A stretch of 64,000 bases of DNA from Herbaspirillum sp. DW155 (GCF_037076565.1 NZ_AP029028.1:1240001-1304000), one strand, 5' to 3'; counted from the stretch's first letter, positions 9,015 through 18,362 are shown. The notes: generated from the letters alone by a model not told the origin. Translations and numbers: made by a program.

Positions 9015-9239
9015 CTATACATCCGAAGGTAAAGCTTGCTTCAACAGAAACGCCACGAAAATCTCGGCCGAAATGGTGCTGGAGAACCATTCGTCGGAGA
9101 GCAACGCAATTGCGCCAGCGCCGAAAACAAGTAAGGTCCCGTCTGGACAATTAAGATCCTTTTGTTTTTGATATGATACGCCCGGTAGTGCAAAGCGGCT
9201 TAGTTCTCGCTCAACCCTTATCCAGCTCGAGGGGTTCAC
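9015..9239 (-). CDS. Small hypothetical protein, 74 residues
   Basis: Not recognised. It starts with GTG and a weak AGG site, 33 bases downstream of the regulator-like gene on the same strand, so the two could share a transcript. The middle is hydrophobic (LLVFGAGAIALL, then a second apolar stretch FVAFLL). It might be a small accessory protein of the recombinase module, or a chance frame. Confidence 0.35.
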   Translation of the reverse strand: MNPSSWIRVERELSRFALPGVSYQKQKDLNCPDGTLLVFGAGAIALLSDEWFSSTISAEIFVAFLLKQALPSDV

Positions 9240-9272
9240 TTTAAACCTGGCTCATTTGTGAGAGTCTAAACT

Positions 9273-9620
9273 CTACTGCTGTGTCAGGAGCGCGATGGCC
9301 TCGAATAGGAGGTCAACGATTATTTCTGATCCAACGGAATATCGTCCTTCCTGTCCAGAAAGAAACATGATCGTAGATCGGACGGAAGAAAAATTTTGCG
9401 CTAACAAGATCAGATGCACAGCGCTCGGCCCTCTCACACCGGCCAACCAATTCTGCACAGTCCTCTCGCTTGCGTTTGTAAGCTTGCAAAGCGTCTTCAC
9501 AGCATGCCGAGATGCTCCAATCTCTTGCTTGAGCGCGACCTCGATCGCTATCGCATACTCATGAGCTGTTAAATTTTTGGGAGTTTCATTCCGCAATTTT
9601 TTGCGTGCTTCTCGCAACAT
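9273..9620 (-). CDS. HTH-type regulator-like protein of the recombinase module
   Basis: A 115-residue protein with a central helix-turn-helix-like segment (SRHAVKTLCKLTNASERTVQ, about residues 37-56, then NWLAGVRGPS). This resembles the DNA-binding part of small XRE/terminase-type regulators. It diverges from the serine recombinase with 82 bases between the starts, a typical position for a repressor of the mobile module. The exact family is uncertain and the regulatory role is inferred from the position. Confidence 0.65.
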   Translation of the reverse strand: MLREARKKLRNETPKNLTAHEYAIAIEVALKQEIGASRHAVKTLCKLTNASERTVQNWLAGVRGPSAVHLILLAQNFSSVRSTIMFLSGQEGRYSVGSEIIVDLLFEAIALLTQQ

Positions 9621-10108
9621 ATTTCACCTCAGCGAAAGTATATTGATCCCAAGCCATAGGAGGTTAGGTCGTAGCGCAGATGCTTCAGATGAGGTGAAGG
9701 CGATGTCTACAAATAGGCCCGCAAAACGCACCCTGGACAAATCAACTCAGCAGCGTGCTGCTGCGTATGTACGCATGTCCACTGAGCACCAGCAATATTC
9801 GACCGAAAATCAACTCGATGTAATAACAGCGTTCGCTCTGTCGCGAAATCTCGAAATTACTAAGGTCTACACGGATGCGGGTAAAAGTGGATTACGACTA
9901 GAAGGTCGTGACCAGTTAAAGTCACTTTTGACTGACGTAGAGTCTGGATTCGCTGAATTCGGAGTTATTTTAGTCTACGACGTGAGCCGATGGGGGCGTT
10001 TTCAGGATCCAGATGAGAGTGCTAGCTACGAGATTCGTTGTAAACAAGCCGGTGTTCGAGTTCTGTATTGTGCAGAACAATTTGAAAATGACGGCAGTGC
10101 AGTTTCTA

Positions 10109-10963
10109 GAACTCATTTCATAAATAGGGTCTGTTAACTTTTTATCGTGCGTGTTAACTTCTTCGTATGGCACGAAGAGAAGAACTAACAGACGAACAAT
10201 GGGCGATTCTGGAGCCGCTGATACCAGAAACACCTAGACGTGATGATGGGCGTGGACGCCCGGAATTGCACAGCAACCGCGCCGTCATGAACGGGATTCT
10301 CTGGGTGCTACGCACCGGTGCGGCCTGGTGTGATTTGCCAGATCGGTTCCCCTCTGGCACGACATGCTTCCGAAGATTTTCGCGCTGGGTCAAGAGTGGC
10401 GTGCTACGGCACATACTCGAAGCACTGGCGCAACACCTCGAAGAGGTTGGCCAAATCAATCTTTCCGAATGCTTTATTGACGGCACGTTTGTGTTGGCAA
10501 AAAAAGGGGCCCAAAGGTCGGAAAGACCAAGCGGGGCAAGGGTACGAAGCTCATGGTTATTGCAGACGCTACTGGTCTTCCACTCGGCGTGCACACGTCT
10601 TCTGCTAGCCCACATGAAGTCACCCTTGTCGAGGCTACCCTCGATGAGATTGTCACAGTGGGACGACCCGAACGAATTATTGGGGATCGCGCCTACGATA
10701 GTGATCCGCTCGATCAAAGACTTGCTGCCAAAGGCATTGAACTGATCGCACCACACAAGAGCAATCGAAAAAGAGCGGTCACTCAAGACGGCCGGGCGCT
10801 GCGCCGATACCGGCGCCGATGGAAGATCGAACGACTGTTTGCCTGGCTTAATGCCTTCAAGCGTGTACTTACCCGATGGGAGCGTTGCGCCGATCATTAC
10901 ACAGGCTTCGTTCATCTCGCTTTCTCCATCATCCTCATGCGGCGCTATTTATGAAATGGGTTC
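10109..10963 (+). mobile_element. IS5-family (IS427-group) insertion sequence, 855 bp
   Basis: The terminal inverted repeats are about 19 bp, with the shared core CATTTCATAAATAG (10114-10127 on the left, its complement on the right). The target duplication is TA (10107-10108 and 10964-10965), as the IS427 group makes. The transposase stop codon lies inside the right repeat, also typical. It disrupts the large serine recombinase gene. Confidence 0.92.
10167..10954 (+). CDS. IS5-family transposase made by -1 frameshifting
   Basis: Two overlapping frames encode one DDE transposase. The first frame gives the N-terminal domain ARREELTDEQWAILEPLIPE and the first Asp (CFIDGTFV). The second frame carries the rest: the second Asp in GDRAYDSDPLD and the Glu in RRRWKIERLFAWLNAFKRV. 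The switch is a -1 step at the A7G slippery run at 10499-10505, the usual arrangement in IS427-group elements, so this is probably programmed rather than decay. The IS looks complete and potentially active. Confidence 0.9.
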
Positions 10964-12122
10964 TAGCATCATTAAGAATGTCAAACGAACAATGGCAGGG
11001 GAGTACAGCCGCGAATTAAGTGTAAAGGTTCATGCAGGGCAGCTACGGCTGATCCAGCTCGGTGTTCGTCAAGGCGGTGCTGCCGGATACGGCCTCAGAA
11101 GGATGCTGATTGATCACACTGGGAACCACAAAGGAATACTGCAGGCCGGTCAACATAAATCTATTCAGACAGACCGGGTGATCTTAGTGCCAGGACCGGA
11201 AGAAGAGACAGAAATAGTTCGATGGATTTACAACGCATTTGTCGAAGACGGTTTGAGCGAGGCCGAAATTGCTGCCAACCTCAACGGTCAGGGAAAGCTC
11301 ACAGACCGCGGAACATCATGGACTCGTGGTACGGTTCATCAGATTTTGATTAATGAGAAATATGTAGGAGATAACGTCTGGAACCGTACATCATTCAAGC
11401 TCAAGTTAGAGCGTGTTCACAATCCACCCGCTGCTTGGGCCCGCGCTGAGGGTGCCTTTTCAGCTATTGTAGACCGCCTTATTTTCAATGCAGCACGTCA
11501 GATCATTTTGGCCCGCTCTTATCGGCTTACTGATGATGAAATGCTGGATGCGCTGAAACGACTATTGCATGAACACGGACGGCTCTCAGGAATAATCATT
11601 GACGAATCAATTGGATGCCCGTCTAGCAGCGCATTCGCCAGCCGTTTCGGTAGTCTCATTAGAACATATACTCTCATTGGTTACGATCCTGGACGGGACT
11701 ATCGCTATCTTGATATCAACAAAAAGCTCCGGGAAGCTCATCCAAAAATCGTCTCCGCGGCGATTGCCGCGATAAATGCGGTCGGGGCAACGGCTGAACA
11801 AGACCAGAAATCCGATCTACTGTGGATCAACAAGGAGTTTAGTGCAGCCCTTGTGCTATGCCGTTGCCGCAGTCTGACTAACGGTGTCAATAGATGGATC
11901 TTAAGATTCGACAATTTAGTACGAGCTGAAATCACTATTGCAGTCCGGATGAGCGAAGATGCATGCGCGATCCGCGACTATTATCTCCTTCCCCATATAG
12001 ACCTCTTTTCTCAAAAGCTCCAACTTGGGGAGGCGAATGAAAATGGGTTCGATGCATACCGCTACGATGACCTCTCCATGCTCACCTATTTAGCGCGCCG
12101 AATAGCGCTTTGAGAGAGAAAT

Positions 12123-13040
12123 ATGGCAAATCCTCGAGAGCTTCTTTCGGAGCATCTAGATGCGTCCAAACACATTTCGCTTATCCCCGCCGACCGCATC
12201 CGGATTTTGAATCCGCGCAGCAGAAATCCACTCATTTTTTCTCGACTTGTTGAGAACATTTCGGTACTAGGATTAAAACGCCCTGTTACGGTCGCTATAG
12301 GGGGAAAAGACGCAACAGGTGAGTGGTACGAAGTCCTGTGCGGGCAGGGCAGATTTGAGGCACTGAGACACCTTGGCGAGACCGAGATACCTTGCTGCAT
12401 CGTGGCCGCACCTGAAATAGACCGTTTCCTAATCTCACTCACCGAAAATATCGCTAGGCGAAGGCACACTACCGAGGAACTGCTCAGCGGCATTCTGGTG
12501 CTACGACAAAAAGGATACAGTACAGAGCAGATTGCCATCAAAACAAATCTGGAGACAAGCTATGTTCGCAGTATTCTCCATCTCCTCGATAACGGCGAAC
12601 AAAGGCTTCTGCGCGCAGTTGAAAAGTCACAAGTACCGGTCTGGCTTGCCGTCGAAATCTCGCGTGCGTCTAGCGACGGCGTGCAGAGGGCTCTGATGGA
12701 TGCATATGAAGAAGGCACGCTAAAAGGTGACGAGCTTCTTGTCGTTAGAAAAATAATCAGTAAGCGAGAAGCGCTAGGAAAATCGGCGTATCCCAAGCGC
12801 AAGAGAGACCAAGATAGCCCGACACCACAGAAGCTGCTGAGGATATATAAAACCGAAGTCCGTAGGCAGCAACTGAACATTCAAAAGGCTCGTGTTCAAG
12901 AAGAACGCCTTCTACTCATCATTTCAGCAATACGACATTTTTTATCTGACGAACACTTCCGAACTCTTCTTCGTGCTGAACAGGTAAACGACATTCCAGA
13001 AGTCATTGCTAGGCGTCTACCAGGAGATCTGCTGCCATGA
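12123..13040 (+). CDS. ParB/RepB-like nuclease-fold DNA-binding protein 1
   Basis: A 305-residue ParB-family protein. The N-terminal ParB domain is recognisable: ADRIRILNPRSRN, then LKRPVTVAI, the GQGRFEALRHLGETEIPC motif (the usual G.GRR..A motif) and ENIARR. A helix-turn-helix follows (YSTEQIAIKTNLETSYVRSI, about 139-158). The C-terminus is basic. There is no ParA nearby, so classical partition is unlikely. It starts 9 bases after the recombinase stop and overlaps the next gene by ATGA. I infer an accessory DNA-binding role in recombination or maintenance of the mobile module. Confidence 0.85.
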   Translation: MANPRELLSEHLDASKHISLIPADRIRILNPRSRNPLIFSRLVENISVLGLKRPVTVAIGGKDATGEWYEVLCGQGRFEALRHLGETEIPCCIVAAPEIDRFLISLTENIARRRHTTEELLSGILVLRQKGYSTEQIAIKTNLETSYVRSILHLLDNGEQRLLRAVEKSQVPVWLAVEISRASSDGVQRALMDAYEEGTLKGDELLVVRKIISKREALGKSAYPKRKRDQDSPTPQKLLRIYKTEVRRQQLNIQKARVQEERLLLIISAIRHFLSDEHFRTLLRAEQVNDIPEVIARRLPGDLLP

Positions 13041-13936
13041 GCCATATCAGACACTGCTTCGACCGCGCTATATTAGATTTGGAAGTTAAAAAAATTCGGG
13101 TGTTGGTGCCACTTAAGAAGCAAGTTCTTGTGACTCCTAAATTTAGAAGCATTTTAAGTTCAGTGAAAGAGCTTGGCATCATCGAACCACTAGCGGTACA
13201 TCCTTCCCAAGGACAGCCAGACTATTTTGATCTTCTAGATGGAAGACTCAGGCTGGAAGCGGTGAAATCACTTGGCCAAAGCACCGTCCGCTGTATGGTT
13301 GCGCTGGATGACGAGAGCTTTACTTACAACAAGCAAATAAATCGGATTGCCTCAGTTCAGGAATACCGGATGATTCGAGCCGCGCTAGCGAAGGGTGCCT
13401 CCGAGGAAAGAATCGCAAGGGTTTTGGCTATAGACGTCAAAAAAGTACGGGAGAAGGCACATTTACTCGATGGAATTGCACCAGAAGCTGCCAGACTTCT
13501 TAGGGATAGACAAGTCTCACCTGAAGTCTTCAGGGTACTCAGAAAAATGAAACCCATACGGCAAATCGAAGCTGCAGAAATGATGATAGCGGCAAATAAG
13601 TTCGCGAAAAGTTATGCGGACATGATACTCGTGACTACGCGGCCAGAAGGGCTGATAGAAAAGGCGAAAAGCCAGGTTGGTAAGGACATTTCGCCCGAGG
13701 ACATCACTCGTATGGAAGCCGAGATGGAACGGCTGCAACATGACAGTCTTGCTGTAGAAGATACGATTGGCGACACGATGCTTTCCCTTGTCGTGGCCAA
13801 AGGTTTTATCAATCGTCTTCTTCGCAACGAAAATATCCGTCTGCATCTTCACCGGCATCATCCAGATTTGCTCTCCAGCGTTACCGCGACACTTGATGCT
13901 ATAGCAGCAGATGGTCGTGGTATCAGTCAGGAGTAG
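13037..13936 (+). CDS. RepB-like (plasmid partition C-terminal domain) protein 2
   Basis: A 299-residue protein distantly related to the previous one. It has a ParB-like N-terminus (VKELGIIEPLAVHPSQ, DGRLRLEAVKSLGQSTVRC), then NRIASVQEYRMI and a helix-turn-helix-like ASEERIARVLAIDVKKVREK. It resembles the RepB C-terminal family in DGIAPEAARLLRDRQVSPEV, LRKMKPIRQIEAAEMMIA and the tail ahead of LRLHLHRHHPDLL-type sequence. The proteins probably work as a pair. The gene is the last of the recombinase-ParB-RepB operon (4-base overlap). The family match is by motif memory and moderate in certainty. Confidence 0.8.
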   Translation: MSHIRHCFDRAILDLEVKKIRVLVPLKKQVLVTPKFRSILSSVKELGIIEPLAVHPSQGQPDYFDLLDGRLRLEAVKSLGQSTVRCMVALDDESFTYNKQINRIASVQEYRMIRAALAKGASEERIARVLAIDVKKVREKAHLLDGIAPEAARLLRDRQVSPEVFRVLRKMKPIRQIEAAEMMIAANKFAKSYADMILVTTRPEGLIEKAKSQVGKDISPEDITRMEAEMERLQHDSLAVEDTIGDTMLSLVVAKGFINRLLRNENIRLHLHRHHPDLLSSVTATLDAIAADGRGISQE

Positions 13937-14392
13937 ACGATACAGGGCGATAGTCGGAATATACAGGGGTATAAATAGCGGGCCCGTCGCCGCTTTCGGC
14001 ATCAGACTTACCCTCGACGTCTGCGCGCATAGAAGAAGGCAACTCTAATAGCAATCCCGCTTGATTCCGCTCGGATGCCTTTAAACGATCCTACGGCCAT
14101 CGGCAAATCGCTCGACGCACCTTCGGCCAAGAAAGCGTTACTGCTAGAGGTTGGTACGGATACGGGCGCGGTCTGCAGATGAGACTATCTGGATGAATAA
14201 AAGGCCCGTTCGGGCGCTTTTGGGGGAACGGACGATGTCAGCTTCTGGCCGCTAGCGGACGAATCTACTGGCAAACGCTTGACAGTCATCTGCTATTCGG
14301 ATCGCGGCCTCAGGCGCCATTCCAATCAGGGGCAGCATGTAGACGCCGCCTTGTTCATCAAAGGCTAGTATTTCCAGACAGGAAACGAACCG
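13937..14392. other. Gene-free stretch after the RepB-like gene
   Basis: About 450 bases with no supported gene. It contains one hairpin with a T run (14199-14221) and a short segment (GCTTCTGGCC at about 14239) that recurs near 20065 in other intergenic DNA. This may be the boundary between the recombinase module and the next cargo gene, but no repeat marks it clearly. Confidence 0.4.
14199..14221 (+). terminator. Probable rho-independent terminator
   Basis: AAAAGGCCCG-TTC-GGGCGCTTTT forms a stem with one bulge followed by T4; it is the first terminator-like structure downstream of the RepB-like gene. Confidence 0.55.
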
Positions 14393-15235
14393 ATGTCCAC
14401 AAAAAAATCAGCGCAAAAGATAAATAGCGTCTGCCGCCTGACTCGGACATCGGGTGTATACGTGAAGTCTCATTTGCTTCCTTTGGCCTTAACGCGGCTT
14501 TCACTCAGTGGCGAGAAGTTTTTTGAAGCTGGCCATGGCCATGGGCGACGAAAAGTTTCCAGCAGTTGGTACGACCAGAACCTAACCACTCGCCTCGGGG
14601 AAGATATCCTGGCAAAGATAGATTCAGCGGGGATTAAAGAGCTTCGTAAATTACGGCTTATTTGGAGTGGCTGGGAATCCCACGAGCATAGCCTTCGTTC
14701 CGACGAGGTCATTTCTTGGGAAGATCAATTTCATTTACGGGAGCTAGATATTGAGGCGCCAGATGTACTTCGGGTTTTCTTTCTCAGTCTTTTGTGGCGC
14801 GCAGCAGCTTCTACTCGTGCGGAATTTTCCGATATTAAGTTGAGTGAGGAGGATTTAGAGGACTTGAGGTTGCGAGTCGTGGAAGCTAAGCCTGGAAAAC
14901 CAGAAGACTACCCGCTGCAGTTTCATCAGATATTTACTCGCGGGGAACATCATAACCGTACGCCAATAATGGAGAACCAGACGTTGCCAGAGGGTGAGCT
15001 GACTTCATCCATATCTTATGTGCGATTCTATTTCGACGGATTGGTGACCAACATCTATTTGGCTCGTCACACACAATTGAGTGACGGATTCTTACGACTC
15101 TGTGTGGGCTTTAAGTCGCCAACACTTGTAATCGCTCATAAATACGGGGAGTCACGAGCGGAAAGAGAACTTGAGGAGATTCGAGCAATTGGAGATGGCG
15201 ATGCATACAAGCGGCTCCGACAACCTCGAAGATAG
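14393..15235 (+). CDS. Hypothetical protein with HNH-like N-terminus, 280 residues
   Basis: Not assigned to a named family. The N-terminus CRLTRTSGVYVKSHLLPLAL (about 14-33) resembles the 'C...G.yvkSHiiP' opening of a loosely HNH-like family found on phage and defence islands, though the second Cys of a zinc knuckle is missing. The middle is helical with a hydrophobic stretch (VLRVFFLSLLWRAAAS, about 124-139). The rest is mixed alpha/beta. It stands alone, with IS debris downstream. I regard it as a cargo gene of unknown, possibly defensive, function. Confidence 0.6.
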   Translation: MSTKKSAQKINSVCRLTRTSGVYVKSHLLPLALTRLSLSGEKFFEAGHGHGRRKVSSSWYDQNLTTRLGEDILAKIDSAGIKELRKLRLIWSGWESHEHSLRSDEVISWEDQFHLRELDIEAPDVLRVFFLSLLWRAAASTRAEFSDIKLSEEDLEDLRLRVVEAKPGKPEDYPLQFHQIFTRGEHHNRTPIMENQTLPEGELTSSISYVRFYFDGLVTNIYLARHTQLSDGFLRLCVGFKSPTLVIAHKYGESRAERELEEIRAIGDGDAYKRLRQPRR

Positions 15236-15305
15236 GGAGCAGCAAAAACTTGGGTGGGGACCATCGATTTTTTATTTTGACGCGACTGTTGATTTGCTCG
15301 CAGAT

Positions 15306-15677
15306 TTGCCCCAACGGTGCCGAGTTTACAGCGGCCAAGGTCATGCGCTGGCTGCGGGATGCCTAGAGAAAACGCTTGGCGCAGGGACGAATGAGCTTCG
15401 GCAGTTTGCGGAGCGATCCCAACACCCTTTACTTTTGGTTCACCTGCGCAATGTGAAGTCTACGGCTGGATCCACAAGCTTGTCTGCCGGATTTGCCGGG
15501 CGCTGGAAATGAACCTGTGCATCAAGCCGAAGAAGTGGCTGGTGCGCGAGCAACCTGAGCCGCCATCCGAACCGACGGCACTCAACTAGGTGTGCTCAAT
15601 GGAACTTCATGCATGATCAACTGGCGGACGGCCGCAGCATCCGGCTGTTCAACGTGATCGACGGGCCTGGATATTGA
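15306..15677 (+). pseudogene. Scrambled IS3-family transposase fragments
   Basis: Short translated pieces match IS3-family OrfB in broken order. NGAEFTAAKVMRWLRDA (about 15312-15363) is the DNG.EF catalytic block. HKLVCRICRALEMNLCIKPK and FMHDQLADGRSIRLFNVIDG (about 15470-15665, with frame breaks) are the region before the first and second Asp. Frames and order are disrupted, so this is debris from more than one event. Confidence 0.7.
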
Positions 15678-15753
15678 AGCAGATTTCTCTCTTCCATCCG
15701 AGCGCATGAGCCATCCTAAATTTGAATAGCATAATGTCTCCTTCTGGTCGAAT

Positions 15754-16089
15754 CTATCCCTCAGTAAAAAGAGCAGCAGCAACACATAATGAGGCTGCCA
15801 TAGCAAAGACCGCAGCGAGATTATTTTGAATCAGGGCCAGATTGTTCAGGTCATTCATAGTCTCCGCTAGTGTTGCCGAGGACTGATGAATCAACTCCGG
15901 ATATGCTGAAAGGCTCTGTCTGAGGGCATCAGGGTTGAGCGAAAGCCCGTGACTTATCACAGCAGCTTTCAGTTGATTGCTAGATGAGTGATGCCAAAGC
16001 AAAGACGAAGCAACCCCAGCTATACCTGATAAAACTGACATTGCTCTCCGGAACGAGAACCGTATGCTGGGGTACGTGTTTTTCTTCAT
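15754..16089 (-). CDS. Small two-helix membrane protein, 111 residues
   Basis: Not recognised. It starts with MKKNTYPSIR at 16089, where ATGA overlaps the stop of the larger membrane gene, so the two are translationally coupled. There are two likely membrane segments: one near the N-terminus (SVLSGIAGVASSLLW, about 18-32) and one at the C-terminus (LAAVFAMAASLCVAAALF). A polar helical region of about 45 residues lies between them. The coupling suggests that it forms a complex with the 449-residue partner. Confidence 0.6.
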   Translation of the reverse strand: MKKNTYPSIRFSFRRAMSVLSGIAGVASSLLWHHSSSNQLKAAVISHGLSLNPDALRQSLSAYPELIHQSSATLAETMNDLNNLALIQNNLAAVFAMAASLCVAAALFTEG

Positions 16090-17435
16090 TTTCTTTTCCT
16101 CTTTATTTGTTCGCGTTTTTCTTTTCTCAGGCGGGCGTTCTCTTTCTCCACGCGCATATTCCACTCTGGTGTAGATGCAACCAACTTTTCGTAGATGCCG
16201 GAAGAGATTTTCACAGTTCTAATGGCTTCTAGCCAAATAGGCGATCCTTCGAGTCTTCCCTTTCTCAGATAAAAGAGAAGAAGCCTTGCCCCAATAAATG
16301 TGGCGACGGAAGTAGTGAACATTGTTGTCTGCCACCACAAGGACTCGATCGCAGAGATTTTTTCTGTCTGAATGCGGTAGAAAGCATAGAAAGCACTGAA
16401 GTAGATGACGGCAATACCTCCAATTAAGGTATTTACAAATGACTGTGAAAGTCGATGTCCAGCGACTTTTGCTTTCCCACATCGATAGAGGGTCAAAAGA
16501 ACGTACAAGAAATAAGGGGGCGCCAAAAGTCCAAGATCGAGGTTAGTCCAAGCGTATGGAGTTGGAAGACGCCAGTAGAACACGAGGACACTTAGAGAAA
16601 AGACCACAAGGACATAAATGTCATCGGAAATCTCTTCGTAAAATTCACTCATATAGGGAGAGTTTCTCCCAGCCTTAGTAACAGCGAATTCATAAAGATA
16701 GCCTGCAGCAATCGCCCACATGGGGCTGGCGTATGTGAAGATGATTAACCGTAGATAGGAACCGTCCGTGCTCAAAAGCAATTGCCATCCAAGAGTGATA
16801 ACGGTCACGGTGATCAGAACTGTTTTAAGTCCGTTGAACGGATAAGCCAGTGAAACTACTTTTGCCAACGTAGAGTCGCCATTAAGCAGGTAATCGTCAA
16901 GTGTTCTGTTCGTGCGCATGAATCTTATTAGGTTGACGACGGCCAGAAGAATTCCTATAAACAATCCGGCAAAGGCCGAGTGGGCCATGTAGACGCCAAG
17001 ACGAAATTGCTCTTTCAAATCACCCGACGTAATGACCCGCATCATGATCTCAAGTCCCAGAATCCTTCCAGTTGAGAGCGATGCATAAGCAACGGTACCC
17101 ACCATCGTGATGACTAGGGCGAGAGAAATTATCTTCGTGGCCGTTAGCATCTGACGCCTCATCTCTATCGCCGTAGGAAGAAGAAGAGATGCAATTGCCA
17201 CGATTGAAAATGAAAAAGCTGCCGCGGGTCCAAAGAAAATTGCATAGGCAATGGAAACTGCCGCTTTTCCTTGGTGAGGGATGGTTACATGGAGAGACTC
17301 AAGAATCGCTTCAGTGAGGCCAGGGGAAAAAATTTGGCATAGATAGGCAATAACGAAACCGAGCAGAGCACCAACCAGCATCACAATAAGAACTGCAGCC
17401 AATGCCGTAGTAATTTTTATAATTATTTTTGTCAT
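16086..17435 (-). CDS. Polytopic membrane protein of unknown family, 449 residues
   Basis: Not recognised. I count roughly nine or ten hydrophobic segments, starting with ALAAVLIVMLVGALLGFVIA (about 11-30) and ending with FTTSVATFIGARLLLFYL (near 385). Between them are short charged loops such as FYEEISDDIYVL. The last 50 residues are strongly basic and charged (ENARLRKEKREQIKRKRK), probably a cytosolic tail that could bind nucleic acid or lipid. It is the first gene of a two-gene operon with the small membrane protein. Low G+C and its place among mobile DNA mark it as acquired. A defence or conflict role is possible but unproven. Confidence 0.65.
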   Translation of the reverse strand: MTKIIIKITTALAAVLIVMLVGALLGFVIAYLCQIFSPGLTEAILESLHVTIPHQGKAAVSIAYAIFFGPAAAFSFSIVAIASLLLPTAIEMRRQMLTATKIISLALVITMVGTVAYASLSTGRILGLEIMMRVITSGDLKEQFRLGVYMAHSAFAGLFIGILLAVVNLIRFMRTNRTLDDYLLNGDSTLAKVVSLAYPFNGLKTVLITVTVITLGWQLLLSTDGSYLRLIIFTYASPMWAIAAGYLYEFAVTKAGRNSPYMSEFYEEISDDIYVLVVFSLSVLVFYWRLPTPYAWTNLDLGLLAPPYFLYVLLTLYRCGKAKVAGHRLSQSFVNTLIGGIAVIYFSAFYAFYRIQTEKISAIESLWWQTTMFTTSVATFIGARLLLFYLRKGRLEGSPIWLEAIRTVKISSGIYEKLVASTPEWNMRVEKENARLRKEKREQIKRKRK

Positions 17436-17732
17436 CGTTTTTTTTTGATAATTTTCCGCTAGCGTATTTGGGATGACGCTACTTCATGTAAGGTCAGCGT
17501 AAATATCTGAGTATGCTACGTTGGAGTGAACGGCGTGTGTCGCCCCCGCTAGCAGCGGTGGTAGCAAACTAGATTTTCAATGAATACCTGCTGGACTGCA
17601 GTTTTATGTCCCTGGAATTAGGTTAGATCAATCGATGCCATAGAGTATTCCCCTAGGTCGGAACTGAGATAAGAAAGAATGTTTTTAACAAGCCAACCGT
17701 TCTTGTAGTCTTACATTGCTTGACAACTTCTT
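17436..17732. other. AT-rich intergenic stretch upstream of the membrane operon
   Basis: About 300 bases with no gene. It should contain the promoter of the two-gene membrane operon that reads leftwards from 17435, but no single -35/-10 pair stands out. Confidence 0.3.
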
Positions 17733-17902
17733 TCACTCTGGTTTATCGCGCTCGCTATTCTCCGCATGCACTCTTTCTTCTTCTAAAAAATCCAAAAATG
17801 CACTCGCATCATCCCGGTATTTTTCTGTGCATCTGAATCGATAGTACCCTTGAATATATCTCAATAGTAAATCATGGACGAAACCGGTTACTTGTGGGCG
17901 GG
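17733..17902 (-). pseudogene. C-terminal piece of an unknown gene split by the IS3 element
   Basis: On the minus strand an open frame ends at the stop codon at 17733-17735. It reads TGFVHDLLLRYIQGYYRFRC, then EKYRDDASAFLDFLEEERVH and a charged end. It runs straight into the left end of the IS3 element, and its likely N-terminal partner lies on the other side (19233-19465). The protein is not recognised. Confidence 0.55.
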
Positions 17903-17960
17903 TGGAATAGCCCCTTGAATCTCAGGACACGAAGACTCTCTTAAAATAGAGGATAGTCTT

Positions 17961-18362
17961 ATGACCAGTTTTACGACTAGGCAAACCGTGGAGCACATCG
18001 AGATTCTGACCGAGCCGGAGCGTCGCAGAAGACGCACGCCCCAAGAAAAAATAGCCATCGTCCAGGAGACCTTGGCTCCTGGAGCTTCCGTATCAGCCGT
18101 TGCCAGGCGACACGGGGTGAACGCGAACCAGGTGTTTGGTTGGCGCAAGCAGTACCAGGAAGGCAGTCTGACCGCCGTCAAGGCTGGCGAGACGGTAGTC
18201 CCGGCCTCGGAGCTGGCCGCGGCCATCAAGGAAATCAAAGAACTGCAGCGGCTGTTGGGCAAGAAGACCATGGAGAACGAGATTCTGCGCGAGGCCGTCG
18301 AATGGGGCCGGTCAAAAAACCTGATTGCGCGCTCGCCCTTGCTGCCGGAGGACGACCAATGA
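17961..18362 (+). CDS. IS3-family OrfA
   Basis: A 133-residue helix-turn-helix protein that binds the IS ends. [20 protein letters not shown] leads into [20 protein letters not shown], the typical OrfA helix-turn-helix. It is followed by the leucine-zipper-like [21 protein letters not shown] that allows dimerisation. The stop overlaps the orfB start (ATGA), with orfB in the -1 frame, so an OrfAB fusion by frameshifting or coupled translation is expected. Confidence 0.9.
   Translation: MTSFTTRQTVEHIEILTEPERRRRRTPQEKIAIVQETLAPGASVSAVARRHGVNANQVFGWRKQYQEGSLTAVKAGETVVPASELAAAIKEIKELQRLLGKKTMENEILREAVEWGRSKNLIARSPLLPEDDQ

Larger units (their letters stand above)
9703..12113 (+). pseudogene. Large serine recombinase, interrupted by an IS5-family element
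   Basis: The 5' part (9703-10108) encodes the resolvase/invertase catalytic domain, with AAAYVRMSTEHQQYSTENQ holding the nucleophile Ser and VILVYDVSRWGRFQD. The 3' part (10966-12113) continues KRTMAGEYSRELSVKVHAGQ, then GGAAGYGLRRMLID and the recombinase domain (WTRGTVHQILINEKYVGDNV). Removing the 855-bp IS and one TA restores a single frame of about 517 codons, so the gene was intact until the insertion and has not decayed much since. ATG 9703 has a GAGGTGAAGG site. It leads the downstream ParB-like and RepB-like genes. Confidence 0.92.

Noticed and set aside
10499-10505. Frameshift in the first IS5-family transposase as decay
   Set aside because: An A7G slippery run with the rest in the -1 frame is the standard arrangement of this group.
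12123-13936. Plasmid partition locus
   Set aside because: There is no ParA, no centromere-like repeat cluster and no replication gene; the two ParB-like genes follow a serine recombinase instead.
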